Shown: positions 46,349 to 54,893, numbered from the stretch's first letter. The stretch is DNA of 64,000 nucleotides from Ferdinandcohnia sp036965045 (GCF_036965045.1 NZ_JBALOV010000035.1:294347-358346); one strand, 5' to 3'. Notes: a model not told the origin generated them from the sequence alone. Translations and numbers: made by a program.

Positions 46349-48352
46349 ATGACACATTCAATTACTGACTTGTCGATAGCATCGATCCGAACACTTTCGA
46401 TTGATGCAGTTGAAAAGGCTAATTCAGGACACCCAGGGATGCCAATGGGGGCAGCCCCAATGACGTATACTTTGTGGACCCGACATATGAGGCACAATCC
46501 GAAAAATCCGAATTGGTTTAACCGCGATCGCTTCGTTCTATCAGCGGGGCATGGATCGGCATTATTGTACAGTATGCTTCACTTATCTGGATATGACTTA
46601 ACGATTGATGACTTAAAGCAATTTCGGCAATGGGGAAGCAAGACTCCTGGACATCCCGAATATGGTCATACTGCAGGTGTCGATGCAACAACAGGTCCAC
46701 TCGGACAAGGTATCGCAATGGCCGTCGGAATGGCAATGGCCGAACGCCATTTAGCGGGTGTCTACAATAAAGACTCATTAGAGATTGTAAACCATTATAC
46801 ATACGCCATTTGTGGAGACGGTGACTTGATGGAGGGTGTTTCGGGTGAAGCATCATCACTAGCGGGGCACTTAAGATTAGGGCGTTTAATCGTTTTATAT
46901 GATTCAAATGATATATCTCTCGATGGTGACCTTGACCAAGCGTTCTCGGAATCCATTGAACAAAGATACAAAGCTTATGGCTGGCAGTATCTACGTGTAG
47001 AGGATGGGAATGATGTTGATGCGATTGATAAAGCAATTGAGGAAGCAAAAGGAGATTTAAACCGTCCTACACTTATTGAGGTTCGCACAACTATTGGTTA
47101 TGGTTCTCCGAATCGTGCAGGAAAATCAAAAGCACATGGTGAACCACTTGGCGCGGATGAATTAAAACTTACAAAAGAAGCGTATAATTGGACTTTTGAA
47201 AATGATTTTCATGTTCCAAGCGAGGTTTATGCTCATTTTGAGGAAACCGTGAAAAAGGCCGGTGAACAAAGTGAACAAGAATGGAACCAGCTGTTTAATC
47301 AATATAAAGAAGGCAATCCAGAGCTAGGAAAACAACTAGAAATGGCGATTGATTGCAGGCTCCCTGAAGGTTGGGAAAAAACGTTGCCAGTCTATGAGGT
47401 AGGTAAGAAGCTTGCAACACGAGCATCATCTGGTGAAACATTAAATGCAATTGCAAAGAGTGTGCCACAATTCTTTGGTGGTTCTGCTGATTTGGCAGGA
47501 TCAAATAAAACGATGATTAATGGTTCTGCTGATTTTATGCCTAATGATTATAGTGGACGAAATATTTGGTTTGGGGTTCGTGAATTTGCTATGGGTGCAG
47601 CCTTAAACGGTATGGCTCTCCATGGCGGTCTTAAAGTATTCGGTGGAACATTCTTTGTATTCTCCGATTATTTACGACCAGCGATTAGGCTTGCTGCATT
47701 AATGAAAATACCAGTCACATATGTATTTACACATGACAGTATTGCAGTTGGTGAAGATGGTCCAACACATGAACCAGTTGAGCAATTACCAGCATTAAGA
47801 GCAATGCCAAACTTATCTGTGATAAGGCCAGCGGATGGCAATGAAACCGCGGCTGCATGGAGAACAGCTATTGAATCAAAAGATGTTCCGACTGCCCTTA
47901 TTTTAACAAGACAGAACCTACCCACTCTAGAAGGAACAGCAGAAAAAGCGTATGAAGGAGTACAAAAAGGCGCATATGTGGTTTCACCTGCAAAATCTAG
48001 ACAACCGGCAGCTCTAATTTTAGCAACAGGTTCTGAAGTAAGTCTTGCCGTAGAAGCACAAAAACAACTCGCTACCGAAAATATTGAGGTATCTGTAGTA
48101 AGTATGCCATCATGGGACCGTTTCGAGGCACAATCAACCGAATATAAAGAGTCTGTGATTCCTAAACATGTGAAGAAGCGTTTAGCGATTGAAATGGCTA
48201 CTCCACTTGGATGGGAGAGATATACTGGAGATGAAGGAGATATCCTCGGTATTCACGAATTTGGGGCTTCTGCACCAGGTGAAATTGTAATGAAAGAATA
48301 CGGGTTCTCAGTCGAAAATGTTGTGAATCGAGTAAAGCAATTGCTTCAATAA
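46349..48352 (+). CDS. tkt: transketolase
   Basis: This enzyme of about 667 residues moves two-carbon ketol units between sugar phosphates in the pentose phosphate pathway. The TPP motif starts at GDGDLMEG near 155, with GHPG near the N-terminus and a pyrimidine-binding half from about 355. ATG 46349 is chosen over an in-frame TTG at 46343 because AAAGGATG is better spaced. It keeps its place between ynzC and sirA. Confidence 0.97.
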   Translation: MTHSITDLSIASIRTLSIDAVEKANSGHPGMPMGAAPMTYTLWTRHMRHNPKNPNWFNRDRFVLSAGHGSALLYSMLHLSGYDLTIDDLKQFRQWGSKTPGHPEYGHTAGVDATTGPLGQGIAMAVGMAMAERHLAGVYNKDSLEIVNHYTYAICGDGDLMEGVSGEASSLAGHLRLGRLIVLYDSNDISLDGDLDQAFSESIEQRYKAYGWQYLRVEDGNDVDAIDKAIEEAKGDLNRPTLIEVRTTIGYGSPNRAGKSKAHGEPLGADELKLTKEAYNWTFENDFHVPSEVYAHFEETVKKAGEQSEQEWNQLFNQYKEGNPELGKQLEMAIDCRLPEGWEKTLPVYEVGKKLATRASSGETLNAIAKSVPQFFGGSADLAGSNKTMINGSADFMPNDYSGRNIWFGVREFAMGAALNGMALHGGLKVFGGTFFVFSDYLRPAIRLAALMKIPVTYVFTHDSIAVGEDGPTHEPVEQLPALRAMPNLSVIRPADGNETAAAWRTAIESKDVPTALILTRQNLPTLEGTAEKAYEGVQKGAYVVSPAKSRQPAALILATGSEVSLAVEAQKQLATENIEVSVVSMPSWDRFEAQSTEYKESVIPKHVKKRLAIEMATPLGWERYTGDEGDILGIHEFGASAPGEIVMKEYGFSVENVVNRVKQLLQ

Positions 48353-48358
48353 TCAATA

Positions 48359-48384
48359 AAGGGGTCGGATTCGGCCCCCTTTTC
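48359..48384 (+). terminator. intrinsic terminator after tkt
   Basis: AAGGGGTC / GGCCCCCTT-type stem with a short loop and four Ts. Confidence 0.7.
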
Positions 48385-48399
48385 CATTAAAATATCGAT

Positions 48400-48408
48400 T
48401 TCGACAAA
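48400..48408 (+). promoter_or_regulatory. Spo0A box upstream of sirA
   Basis: TTCGACAAA is the exact inverse of the 0A-box TTTGTCGAA. sirA is a direct Spo0A~P target in B. subtilis. A TTCAGACAAA about 20 bases later could be a poor second box. Confidence 0.7.
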
Positions 48409-48505
48409 ACTAGACGATTCTTACTCCGGTTTCAGACAAAAATTACATACTCTTTCGAATATACTATTAAATAATGCATATTTGATAGTGTTAGGAGGAA
48501 AGAGG

Positions 48506-48946
48506 ATGAGAGAGTATTACATATATTTAATAGAAGAAGAATTTGCCACTCATTACTTTGGGCGTGAATCACTAATCTATCATTTGTTCTTAGAATATAA
48601 CCAATCTAAGCAAGAGCGTAAACAAATTTTATATAAACAAATCGAATTTATTACGAGGTCCATTCCAACTTTACGCATCCAACAAAAAATAGAATCAAGC
48701 CTTGCTCATTATTCCTATTACCAACGTGAGAGTCATATCCACATTTTAGAATGGAATGAATTTAATAGCTACGCAAAACTAACCATACATAATGATTACA
48801 TCCATCTACAATCGACTGGAAGCTTTGAGGCGGAAACGGCCTTTTTTGAAATCCTACGTAAATATGATCGGTGTTTTCTAGCGATGGATTTTTCGGCCAA
48901 TAAATATGGGTGGTTAAATCCAATTAAGGAAAGAAAGTTTGTATAA
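48506..48946 (+). CDS. sirA: sporulation inhibitor of replication SirA
   Basis: This 146-residue protein binds DnaA domain I and blocks new rounds of replication after commitment to sporulation. The N-terminus REYYIYLIEEEFATHYFGRE and the C-terminal FLAMDFSANKYGWLNPIKER fit the family. ATG 48506 has GGAGG seven bases upstream; the longer frame from 48482 runs through that RBS. A Spo0A box lies about 100 bases upstream. Confidence 0.92.
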   Translation: MREYYIYLIEEEFATHYFGRESLIYHLFLEYNQSKQERKQILYKQIEFITRSIPTLRIQQKIESSLAHYSYYQRESHIHILEWNEFNSYAKLTIHNDYIHLQSTGSFEAETAFFEILRKYDRCFLAMDFSANKYGWLNPIKERKFV

Positions 48947-49033
48947 AGGCTAGGAAAACATAAAACAAATATTGTATAATAGCTATTGGTTTAGTACACT
49001 GTAATGAGACAACATGAAGGAGGAAGTTTTTGT

Positions 49034-49258
49034 ATGATGCAAATATGGTTAGCTATCTTACTAATCGTGGTAGCTTTACTTGGCGGCGCTGCATTAGGAT
49101 TTTTTATTGCACGTAAATACATGATGAATTACTTAAAGAAAAATCCACCAATCAATGAGCAAATGCTAAAAGTGATGATGATGCAAATGGGTATGAAACC
49201 ATCTCAGAAGAAAATCAATCAAATGCTAAAAGCTATGAACGGTCAAATGGACAAGTAA
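49034..49258 (+). CDS. yneF: UPF0154 membrane protein (YneF)
   Basis: This protein of about 74 residues has one N-terminal membrane span (IWLAILLIVVALLGGAALGF) and a basic tail ending MKPSQKKINQMLKAMNGQ, the UPF0154 hallmark. Its function is unknown. ATG 49034 follows AAGGAGGAAG. It is the last gene in the conserved order; ccdA and later B. subtilis neighbours are not found downstream. Confidence 0.93.
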   Translation: MMQIWLAILLIVVALLGGAALGFFIARKYMMNYLKKNPPINEQMLKVMMMQMGMKPSQKKINQMLKAMNGQMDK

Positions 49259-49426
49259 TAGAAAGTTGGACGAGCTAAGTTGCATCCAACTACTACGTTG
49301 AGGAAGATGATATATTAAAAAGTATAGTTTAGTGTATCTTACCTCAAAACATAAGTGTAACTTACGTTTTACAATCAAAAACCACTTTATTCTGATGAAA
49401 AATTAACCAGAATGGAGTGGTTTTTT

Positions 49427-49573
49427 GTGTTGTTAGAAGATGTGTTAGAGGAATATTTGTATCACTGTATTAGTAAAAATTTTTCTGAAACGACTATCAA
49501 GAACAAAAAGCAAGAATACAAAAGATTAAAAGAATATTTAATAAAGAAAAGAGGAATTATTAGATGTATCTAA
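49427..49573 (+). pseudogene. truncated N-terminus of a tyrosine recombinase
   Basis: A 48-codon frame (GTG start) reads LLEDVLEEYLYHCISKNFS, then TTIKNKKQEYKRLKEYLIKKRG. This is the N-terminal SAM-like, core-binding fold of phage-type integrases. A stop ends it before any catalytic domain; no R-H-R-Y motifs follow in any frame nearby. It marks the left edge of the accessory region. The call rests on recognition of the helical pattern. Confidence 0.6.
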
Positions 49574-49592
49574 TATGTAAAGGAGATTAGTG

Positions 49593-49959
49593 ATGGAGTT
49601 TGACTTGACTATAAATTCTAAAAGACGATATGAAAACTTTATAAGAAGAGTGTCAGATAGTAAGACGGTTTGGGGATTAAAAAGTGAAGATGGGTGGTGT
49701 GTGTGAATCGAACGAATATGAAAATACAGAGGTTATGCTTTTTTGGTCAGATGAAGCATATGCACGACAATGTGCAGTTGAAGAATGGTCGCACTATGAG
49801 CCGACATCTTTATCTTTAGAAGAATTTATGAATAATTGGCTATACGGAATGAATCAAGATGGCTTGTTAGTTGGGGTTAACTGGAATGCGAAGTTAATTG
49901 GATTAGAAGTAGAACCTTATGAATTATTTAAAGAATTGGAGGAAACATCGGGAAAATAG
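49593..49959 (+). pseudogene. DUF2750 gene split by a dinucleotide frameshift
   Basis: The first frame (ATG 49593, AAAGGAGAT upstream) gives 37 residues ending SEDGWCV then stops at 49704-49706. The next frame continues as CESNEYENTEVMLFWSDEAYA to 49959. Adding one TG to the TGTGTGTG tract near 49698-49705 would join them into one ~125-residue DUF2750 protein (WGLKSEDGW, FWSDEAYARQC, VNWNAKLIGLEVEP). It may be a decayed gene, a phase-variable tract or a sequencing error. Confidence 0.8.
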
Positions 49960-49969
49960 TATAGTCTTC

Positions 49970-50015
49970 TTCAACTAAAGGGTGCTTTATTTCAAAATTG
50001 CATTCTTCTTCCCGA
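49970..50015 (+). repeat. cassette repeat, left half (copy 1)
   Basis: TTCAACTAAAGGGTGC directly after the DUF2750 frame, followed by a diverged hairpin region. It is the first of the repeat family that punctuates 50-63 kb. Confidence 0.65.
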
Positions 50016-50104
50016 AATCCTTTAAGGAGGGAAGGTAAATTCGTGAATAAGATTAAACTTTTCTTATAAACATAAGTAATATACAAATTAGAAGAAGGTG
50101 TATT

Positions 50105-51211
50105 ATGGTGAAGAATTGTTATCGGTCAATCACCGTCATTTCTTTAAGTTTGGCCTTATTACTTATGACATCGTGTAGTCAGTTACAAAGAAAAGATGAA
50201 CACAATAATGAGAAAACTCCTCGTGAAGTTTTAGGTTTCTACACAGAACAGGAAGGACCGTTACCGGGGTCTCAGCCTACAGTTGACTCGGAATTCGCCC
50301 GTTTAAGCATCATTGCACCTTTTTGGTATAAGCTTGATGAAAAACGTCCAGGCAATCTTATAGAAACCGTTACATCAGATCATAAAAGAAATGTCACTCA
50401 AAGTGCACATGATAAAAACCTGAAGGTATATATGGTTGTACATAATCTCTTCTATGAAACTGTGGAGAGAGGCAAGCAGGTAGCGAGTGATGTACTTAAT
50501 AACGATAAAAACCGGAATGTTTTCATTCAGAACCTACGCAATGAAATAACACAGTTTAATTATGACGGTATTAATATCGACATGGAAAATTTGAATTTGA
50601 CTGACCGAGATTCCTTTAGTCTGCTGATTGAAAAATTGTCTGATGCTCTGCATCGTGATGGAAAAGAAGTTACGGTTTCAGTCCCGGCAAACACAGGTGA
50701 TGCCCGTGCTAATCCCTGGTCACCGTGGTTTGATTACGAAAAACTTGGACAATATTCTGATGGGTTAATGATTATGACATACGATGAACATAACCCAAGA
50801 ACACCACCAGGAGCAACAGCATCAGTTGATTGGACAGAAGCAACGATTCGTTATGCTTTGAACCAGGGAGTATCACCATCAAAAATTTTACTCGGTATCG
50901 CAGGTTATGGATGGGACTGGGATACAACAGCAAACAAAGCCGTGTATAGCTCCTATGAACAGATAATGGATCAGAAAAATAAATATAAAGCTGAAGTAAT
51001 ATGGGACTCCAATTCGCAAACACCTCATTTCAGTTACGTTGATCAAGAACAACGTAGCCATCAGGTCTGGTTTGAGAATAGCCATAGTCTGCGGTTTAAG
51101 CTAGACCTTGTAGAGAAATATAACTTACGGGGAATCGGGATTTGGCGACTTGGCTTAGAAGACCCAATGTACTGGACAACCATACCCGAGAAAATTAAAG
51201 TAAAAAAGTGA
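50105..51211 (+). CDS. glycoside hydrolase family 18 lipoprotein
   Basis: This 368-residue protein has a lipoprotein signal peptide (cysteine at residue 24, MTSC). The GH18 barrel starts at VLGFYTEQEG. The catalytic segment DGINIDMEN lies at 154-162, with E161 as acid; the second aspartate of DXXDXDXE is asparagine, as in spore cortex-lytic SleL/YaaH-type enzymes. No LysM domain is present. It should cut N-acetylglucosamine polymers such as peptidoglycan or chitin at the cell surface. Confidence 0.88.
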   Translation: MVKNCYRSITVISLSLALLLMTSCSQLQRKDEHNNEKTPREVLGFYTEQEGPLPGSQPTVDSEFARLSIIAPFWYKLDEKRPGNLIETVTSDHKRNVTQSAHDKNLKVYMVVHNLFYETVERGKQVASDVLNNDKNRNVFIQNLRNEITQFNYDGINIDMENLNLTDRDSFSLLIEKLSDALHRDGKEVTVSVPANTGDARANPWSPWFDYEKLGQYSDGLMIMTYDEHNPRTPPGATASVDWTEATIRYALNQGVSPSKILLGIAGYGWDWDTTANKAVYSSYEQIMDQKNKYKAEVIWDSNSQTPHFSYVDQEQRSHQVWFENSHSLRFKLDLVEKYNLRGIGIWRLGLEDPMYWTTIPEKIKVKK

Positions 51212-51281
51212 TGAAATTGCCATCCCTATCCTAAATATGGGTTTGAATCAAGGAATGTTTCAGATGGAATTGAGAAGTTTC

Positions 51282-51378
51282 AATTCGACCTAACGAGGGC
51301 AAGAATCGAAGATCTAGCTGCCAAAAATTCTTGGTGGCTTTTTCTTATTTAGCTAACGGGGCAGTTTAGTTTAATAAA
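51282..51378 (+). repeat. cassette repeat (copy 2, both halves)
   Basis: Left half CCTAACGAGGGC, a hairpin GCTGCCAA / TTGGTGGC with five Ts, then right half CTAACGGGGCAGTTTAGTTT at 51353. Confidence 0.75.
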
Positions 51379-51443
51379 CTATATACAACATTTTGGTATT
51401 TTGTGGTAAACTTTTCATAAATCTAATAAGAGAGGAAGTTCAG

Positions 51444-51710
51444 ATGAATTATAGTAGTCGTTGGATTGTTGCTCTTATCCTTATGGTGTTTACTATTTTA
51501 TTGTTTAAAAACGGCATAGATTTATGGTCTCTTGGAACAAATGTTGATGGGGCAGGTACTGGAATATATTTTTTAGGTCTTGAAATAAATGACAGGGTTC
51601 GAGAAGAAAATATACCTTTGTATTCAATTGGTTTTTTTATATCAAGCATAGTAGCTTTAATAATTTCAATTGCATTAGTATGTATTAAATTTAGAAAAAG
51701 AGAAGGTTAA
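51444..51710 (+). CDS. small membrane protein, two spans
   Basis: This 88-residue protein has hydrophobic spans at about 7-24 and 58-82 and a short basic tail. I do not recognise a family. ATG 51444 follows AGAGGAAG; the longer frame would start upstream without an RBS. It sits between repeat copies 2 and 3. Confidence 0.7.
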   Translation: MNYSSRWIVALILMVFTILLFKNGIDLWSLGTNVDGAGTGIYFLGLEINDRVREENIPLYSIGFFISSIVALIISIALVCIKFRKREG

Positions 51711-51725
51711 AAGCTTGTACCAAAT

Positions 51726-51805
51726 TTCGATGGTGTGTTAATCCAAAAAGGATTAATGTACCTTTTTGTTGAAGTTACTCAACTAACGAGGCAGTTTAGT
51801 AGAGG
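51726..51805 (+). repeat. cassette repeat (copy 3)
   Basis: Hairpin TTAATCC / GGATTAA followed by TTTTTGTTGAAGTTA and the right half CTAACGAGGCAGTTTAGTAG at 51783. Confidence 0.72.
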
Positions 51806-51863
51806 TAGGGTTCCGTTTTTATGTAAATATTATATGCAAAGTGGTTTTTGGGAGGTGGAATTG

Positions 51864-52109
51864 ATGAAACGTGCATTAGGGATATTTCTTATTGTTCAAG
51901 CTTTACTAACTTACCAAATTATGAATATGCTTTATGACCGTTATAAGATTAGGGAAGAAATGATAGATTGGAACACTGGGGTTACTACAGTATCATATAA
52001 CATACCTTGGATATATTCATTAAGTTATATCATTCCAATTATCATGTTTATTTTTGGAATATACTTTATTCTGGCAAAGAATTGGAGCATATCTTCAACT
52101 AGCGGGTAG
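51864..52109 (+). CDS. small membrane protein, two spans, ending in a repeat
   Basis: This 81-residue protein has spans near 3-20 and 50-70. ATG 51864 is preceded by GGGAGGTGG. The last residues (SSTSG) and the TAG stop are encoded by the left half of repeat copy 4, so the repeat joined the gene's 3' end. Family unknown. The longer frame from 51735 would translate repeat copy 3 and lacks an RBS. Confidence 0.7.
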   Translation: MKRALGIFLIVQALLTYQIMNMLYDRYKIREEMIDWNTGVTTVSYNIPWIYSLSYIIPIIMFIFGIYFILAKNWSISSTSG

Positions 52110-52176
52110 ATTTACTTCAAGATGGAGTGCAGCCTATTCCTTCTTATTCAAGTAACGGGCAGGTTAGTGGAAGAAG
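52094..52176 (+). repeat. cassette repeat (copy 4)
   Basis: Left half TTCAACTAGCGGGTAG, a diverged middle, then AAGTAACGGGCAGGTTAGTG and AGAAGG. Confidence 0.72.
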
Positions 52177-52235
52177 GAACTGTTATGCTTTGGGCTATTT
52201 TGGTATCCTTAAATTAGTGCTTCTGAATGAAATGA

Positions 52236-52688
52236 GTGATAAAAGTGAATGAGTTTAAAATTGCTGGTAACCAGGGGTTTATACAAATTGAATTAAACGA
52301 AGTGTATGGTTATCCTAATGAAACAAGTTATTTGGGCGGTTATGATGTTAAAGGCAAAATCGACATAAAGAGTGGAAATTATTTTGTTAAAGATGCTGAA
52401 ATATGGTTTTCCACTGGTCAGGTATATCAGTTCTTCATTCAGTTGCAGAAATGTTATAGCGAATTAAAAGGTAGTGTTACCTTTTCAGAATCGGATGATA
52501 ATCTGAAAATCGAACTTAATTTTAATAGGTTTGGTCAGATAAACATTCAAGGATATTTTCAGGAAGTGGCACACCAAGAGAATATTCTACATTATGAGTT
52601 TGAAAGTGAACAAAGTTATTTAGCCTCAACATTACGCCAGTTGAATAGTATTGTTGACCATTATGGCGACTTAAAAGGTAAAAAATAA
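52236..52688 (+). CDS. WapI-immunity-like protein
   Basis: This 150-residue all-beta soluble protein resembles the WapI-family immunity proteins that neutralise contact-dependent toxins: FKIAGNQGFIQIELNEVYGYP, then EIWFSTGQVYQFFIQLQKCY and INIQGYFQEVAHQENILHYEF. No toxin gene is adjacent. Start is GTG 52236 or GTG 52245; neither has a strong RBS. Family call by pattern only. Confidence 0.55.
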   Translation: MIKVNEFKIAGNQGFIQIELNEVYGYPNETSYLGGYDVKGKIDIKSGNYFVKDAEIWFSTGQVYQFFIQLQKCYSELKGSVTFSESDDNLKIELNFNRFGQINIQGYFQEVAHQENILHYEFESEQSYLASTLRQLNSIVDHYGDLKGKK

Positions 52689-52696
52689 GTTATTCC

Positions 52697-52791
52697 TTAT
52701 TGTGCTAACGGGGTGCAAGATTTGAATATCAGAGCTGTCGTATGGGCAGCTTTTTCTTGTTGTACTAACGGAGCAGGATAGTTTAATAAGA
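52697..52791 (+). repeat. cassette repeat (copy 5)
   Basis: GTGCTAACGGGGTGC, hairpin AGCTGTC / GGGCAGCT with five Ts, TTGTACTAACGGAGCAGG and TTTAATAAGAAC. Confidence 0.78.
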
Positions 52792-52846
52792 ACTTGAAAC
52801 TTTACAATAATCCATAACGTCCATTTAAGTAAAGGAGGCAAGTTTA

Positions 52847-53227
52847 ATGGCAAAAATAAAATTGGTTTCTGTACTCTTGTTATTTTCTTTTTTCTTAATA
52901 GGGTGCCAAAACAATACCCTAAGCCTAAGTGATGATGTTAAAAGTATCGAGGTGTATGAATGGGGCAGTGATGAACTGGTCACCACTATTGATGAAAAAG
53001 AATTTATTGAAGAACTTGTAAAAGAGTTAGTTAATGCCAGAACATCCTCAACAGCATCTATGGACTTTGAGTCACCTGACTATGAAGTGCATTTTAATAA
53101 TGATGGAGAAACGCTATTTAAAATGGGCTATTATAAAAAAGTTATGAATTTAGATGTAGAAGGTCTATATTGGGATTTTAGTGAAGATATAATGTACAAC
53201 GTGGAACTTCAGTTACCATTTGAATAA
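52847..53227 (+). CDS. small lipoprotein of unknown function
   Basis: This 126-residue protein has a signal peptide with lipobox LIGC (cysteine near residue 20). The rest is acidic and probably beta-rich. No family recognised. AAAGGAGGC precedes the ATG. It lies between repeat copies 5 and 6. Confidence 0.75.
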   Translation: MAKIKLVSVLLLFSFFLIGCQNNTLSLSDDVKSIEVYEWGSDELVTTIDEKEFIEELVKELVNARTSSTASMDFESPDYEVHFNNDGETLFKMGYYKKVMNLDVEGLYWDFSEDIMYNVELQLPFE

Positions 53228-53237
53228 CCTTGCGTTC

Positions 53238-53327
53238 TTTCACAAACGGGTGCTTTCCTTAAAGAAGGAGAAGCATCCTTTTTTGTAGAAGTTATTGTGC
53301 TAACGGGGCAGGTTACTTGAAGAAGGG
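53238..53327 (+). repeat. cassette repeat (copy 6, best complete copy)
   Basis: ACAAACGGGTGC, then hairpin GGGTGCTTTCCTT / AAGGAGAAGCATCC, TTTTTTG, GTAGAAGTTATTGTG, and right half CTAACGGGGCAGGTTACTTG at 53300. Confidence 0.82.
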
Positions 53328-53386
53328 GTTTAAAACAAGAATATAGAAATACAAGTAGGAGATTATTTTTTTAGGGGGTAAGTAAA

Positions 53387-53815
53387 ATGAAAAATAAAAA
53401 TAATTTTAAAATGATAAACTGGGTAATTTTCACAATCATTGTATTGGTGGGTGTTGTTACTACAGTGATTACGTTATATGACTTAAATAGTACAACACAC
53501 ACTACTTTAGGTGATGAAGGACAGTCTCGTGCGGAATTCCGTTGGGGCTTTTTACACACAATCATTTCAGTTGCTATACTTTTAATTTCTTCTTTTTTAG
53601 CTTTAGGTTGGAAACGATTATTTCCTTTTAACGTACCTATTGCAATAATAATAGCCGGTTTTTGTTATGAACTATTTTTCCTTACATTCACGATTGGATG
53701 GGTCGGTTTTCTAGGGATGTTTGGTTTTTTTATTGCATTCCTAATTGGGGTAATCTTAATAGTATCTTACTCAGTTCTCAATGTTCTTGAAAGTCGCAAG
53801 ACCAATAAAATTTAA
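53387..53815 (+). CDS. membrane protein with four spans
   Basis: This 142-residue hydrophobic protein has spans near 11-30, 53-73, 80-103 and 107-131 and a basic C-terminus. No family recognised. RBS AGGGGG before the ATG. No promoter stands out. It lies after repeat copy 6. Confidence 0.75.
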   Translation: MKNKNNFKMINWVIFTIIVLVGVVTTVITLYDLNSTTHTTLGDEGQSRAEFRWGFLHTIISVAILLISSFLALGWKRLFPFNVPIAIIIAGFCYELFFLTFTIGWVGFLGMFGFFIAFLIGVILIVSYSVLNVLESRKTNKI

Positions 53816-54020
53816 CTGGCTAGATCTTCAACTACCATGAAAATAAACTTCTCTAATTACAAAAAGAGACAACATCAAAGAAGACCCTCCTAATTCGTAA
53901 AAAAAAGAGAGCTGCTACTCATTAATCTATAGATTGATAAACTGTGTTAAGAACCATTATAGACATCTTAGGATATTTTCAATCTCTGTGGTGAAGAGCT
54001 GATTTTTGCGATTCATGGAT

Positions 54021-54107
54021 GGCTAACGGGTGCGATGATCCAAGAAGGATTTTCGCATATTTTTGTTGAAGTTATTTTACTAAAGGTACAGTTTTGTTTA
54101 ATAAGAA
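54021..54107 (+). repeat. cassette repeat (copy 7) in the 350-bp gap before the DJ-1 gene
   Basis: GGCTAACGGGTGC, hairpin GTGCGATGATCC / GGATTTTCGCAT, TTTTTGTTGAAGTTATTTTA, then a diverged right half CTAAAGGTACAGTTTTG with TTTAATAAGAA. The rest of the gap (53816-54020) shows no gene. Confidence 0.78.
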
Positions 54108-54167
54108 ATATTTATAATTGCTTTTCATACGGTGGGGGGGTATAGTTTACTTAAAGGAGGTTAATAA

Positions 54168-54782
54168 ATGCGCAATAAATATAATGTAGGTATACTACTA
54201 TTTGATTATGTTGATGTTTTAGATTTCACTGGACCTTATGAAGTTTTTAACTTAACTACTTATAATGATAACGATGTAAAAAAACTCTTCTCTAACAATT
54301 TAGAAGATAAACCTTTTATGGTAAGTACAGTTTCTAAAGATGGAAAGCAAATAACTGCACATAACGGGTTAAAAGTAAAGCCTGATTACAGTTTTTCTGA
54401 TGCACCAACATTTGACATCATCATTGTTCCTGGAGGTCCGTTAAAGGCATTAAAATTAGTAGAGAGTAATAAAGAAATAATAACTTGGATTGAAAACTAT
54501 AAAGACAAGATAGTAGCATCTGTGTGTACTGGAGCATTTTTCTTAGGCCAAGCTGGAATTCTTAACGGAAAAAAAGCGACTACAAATCGGGTAGCCTTAA
54601 ATTTGTTAGAAAGAAGTTTCCCAGAAGTAGAAGTTATTAGAGGAGTAAAGTATGTAGATGAAGGAAATATTATCACTTCAGCGGGTATATCCGCAGGAAT
54701 TCAGATGGCATTGCATGTAGTTAGCAAATTATTTGACGAAGAGACAGCTAAACGAACTGCTCATACAATTGAATTAGATTAA
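54168..54782 (+). CDS. DJ-1/PfpI-family protein (isonitrile hydratase-like)
   Basis: This 204-residue protein has the class I glutamine-amidotransferase-like fold. It starts VGILLFDYVDVLDFTGPYE; the oxyanion turn IIVPGGP is near 88, and the nucleophile cysteine sits in ASVCTGAFFLG near 119. There is no AraC helix-turn-helix domain at the C-terminus. The substrate is unknown. AAAGGAGGT precedes the ATG. It lies between repeat copies 7 and 8. Confidence 0.88.
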   Translation: MRNKYNVGILLFDYVDVLDFTGPYEVFNLTTYNDNDVKKLFSNNLEDKPFMVSTVSKDGKQITAHNGLKVKPDYSFSDAPTFDIIIVPGGPLKALKLVESNKEIITWIENYKDKIVASVCTGAFFLGQAGILNGKKATTNRVALNLLERSFPEVEVIRGVKYVDEGNIITSAGISAGIQMALHVVSKLFDEETAKRTAHTIELD

Positions 54783-54829
54783 GTTGGAAATATGAGGAAT
54801 TTAATAAGAAAAAGAAATCATTTTCTTAA

Positions 54830-54893
54830 TGAACAAACAGGTGCGATGATCCAAGAAGNNCTAACGGGGCAGTTTAGTTTAATAATTATAATT
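54830..54893 (+). repeat. cassette repeat (copy 8) broken by an assembly gap
   Basis: AACAAACAGGTGCGATGATCC and AAGAAG are followed by two N bases (54859-54860), then CTAACGGGGCAGTTTAGTTT. The sequence expected between the halves (about 30 bases in copy 7) is missing. Confidence 0.8.

Noticed and set aside
51735..51863. Longer N-terminus for the small membrane protein at 51864
   Set aside because: This part translates repeat copy 3; the strong RBS supports ATG 51864.
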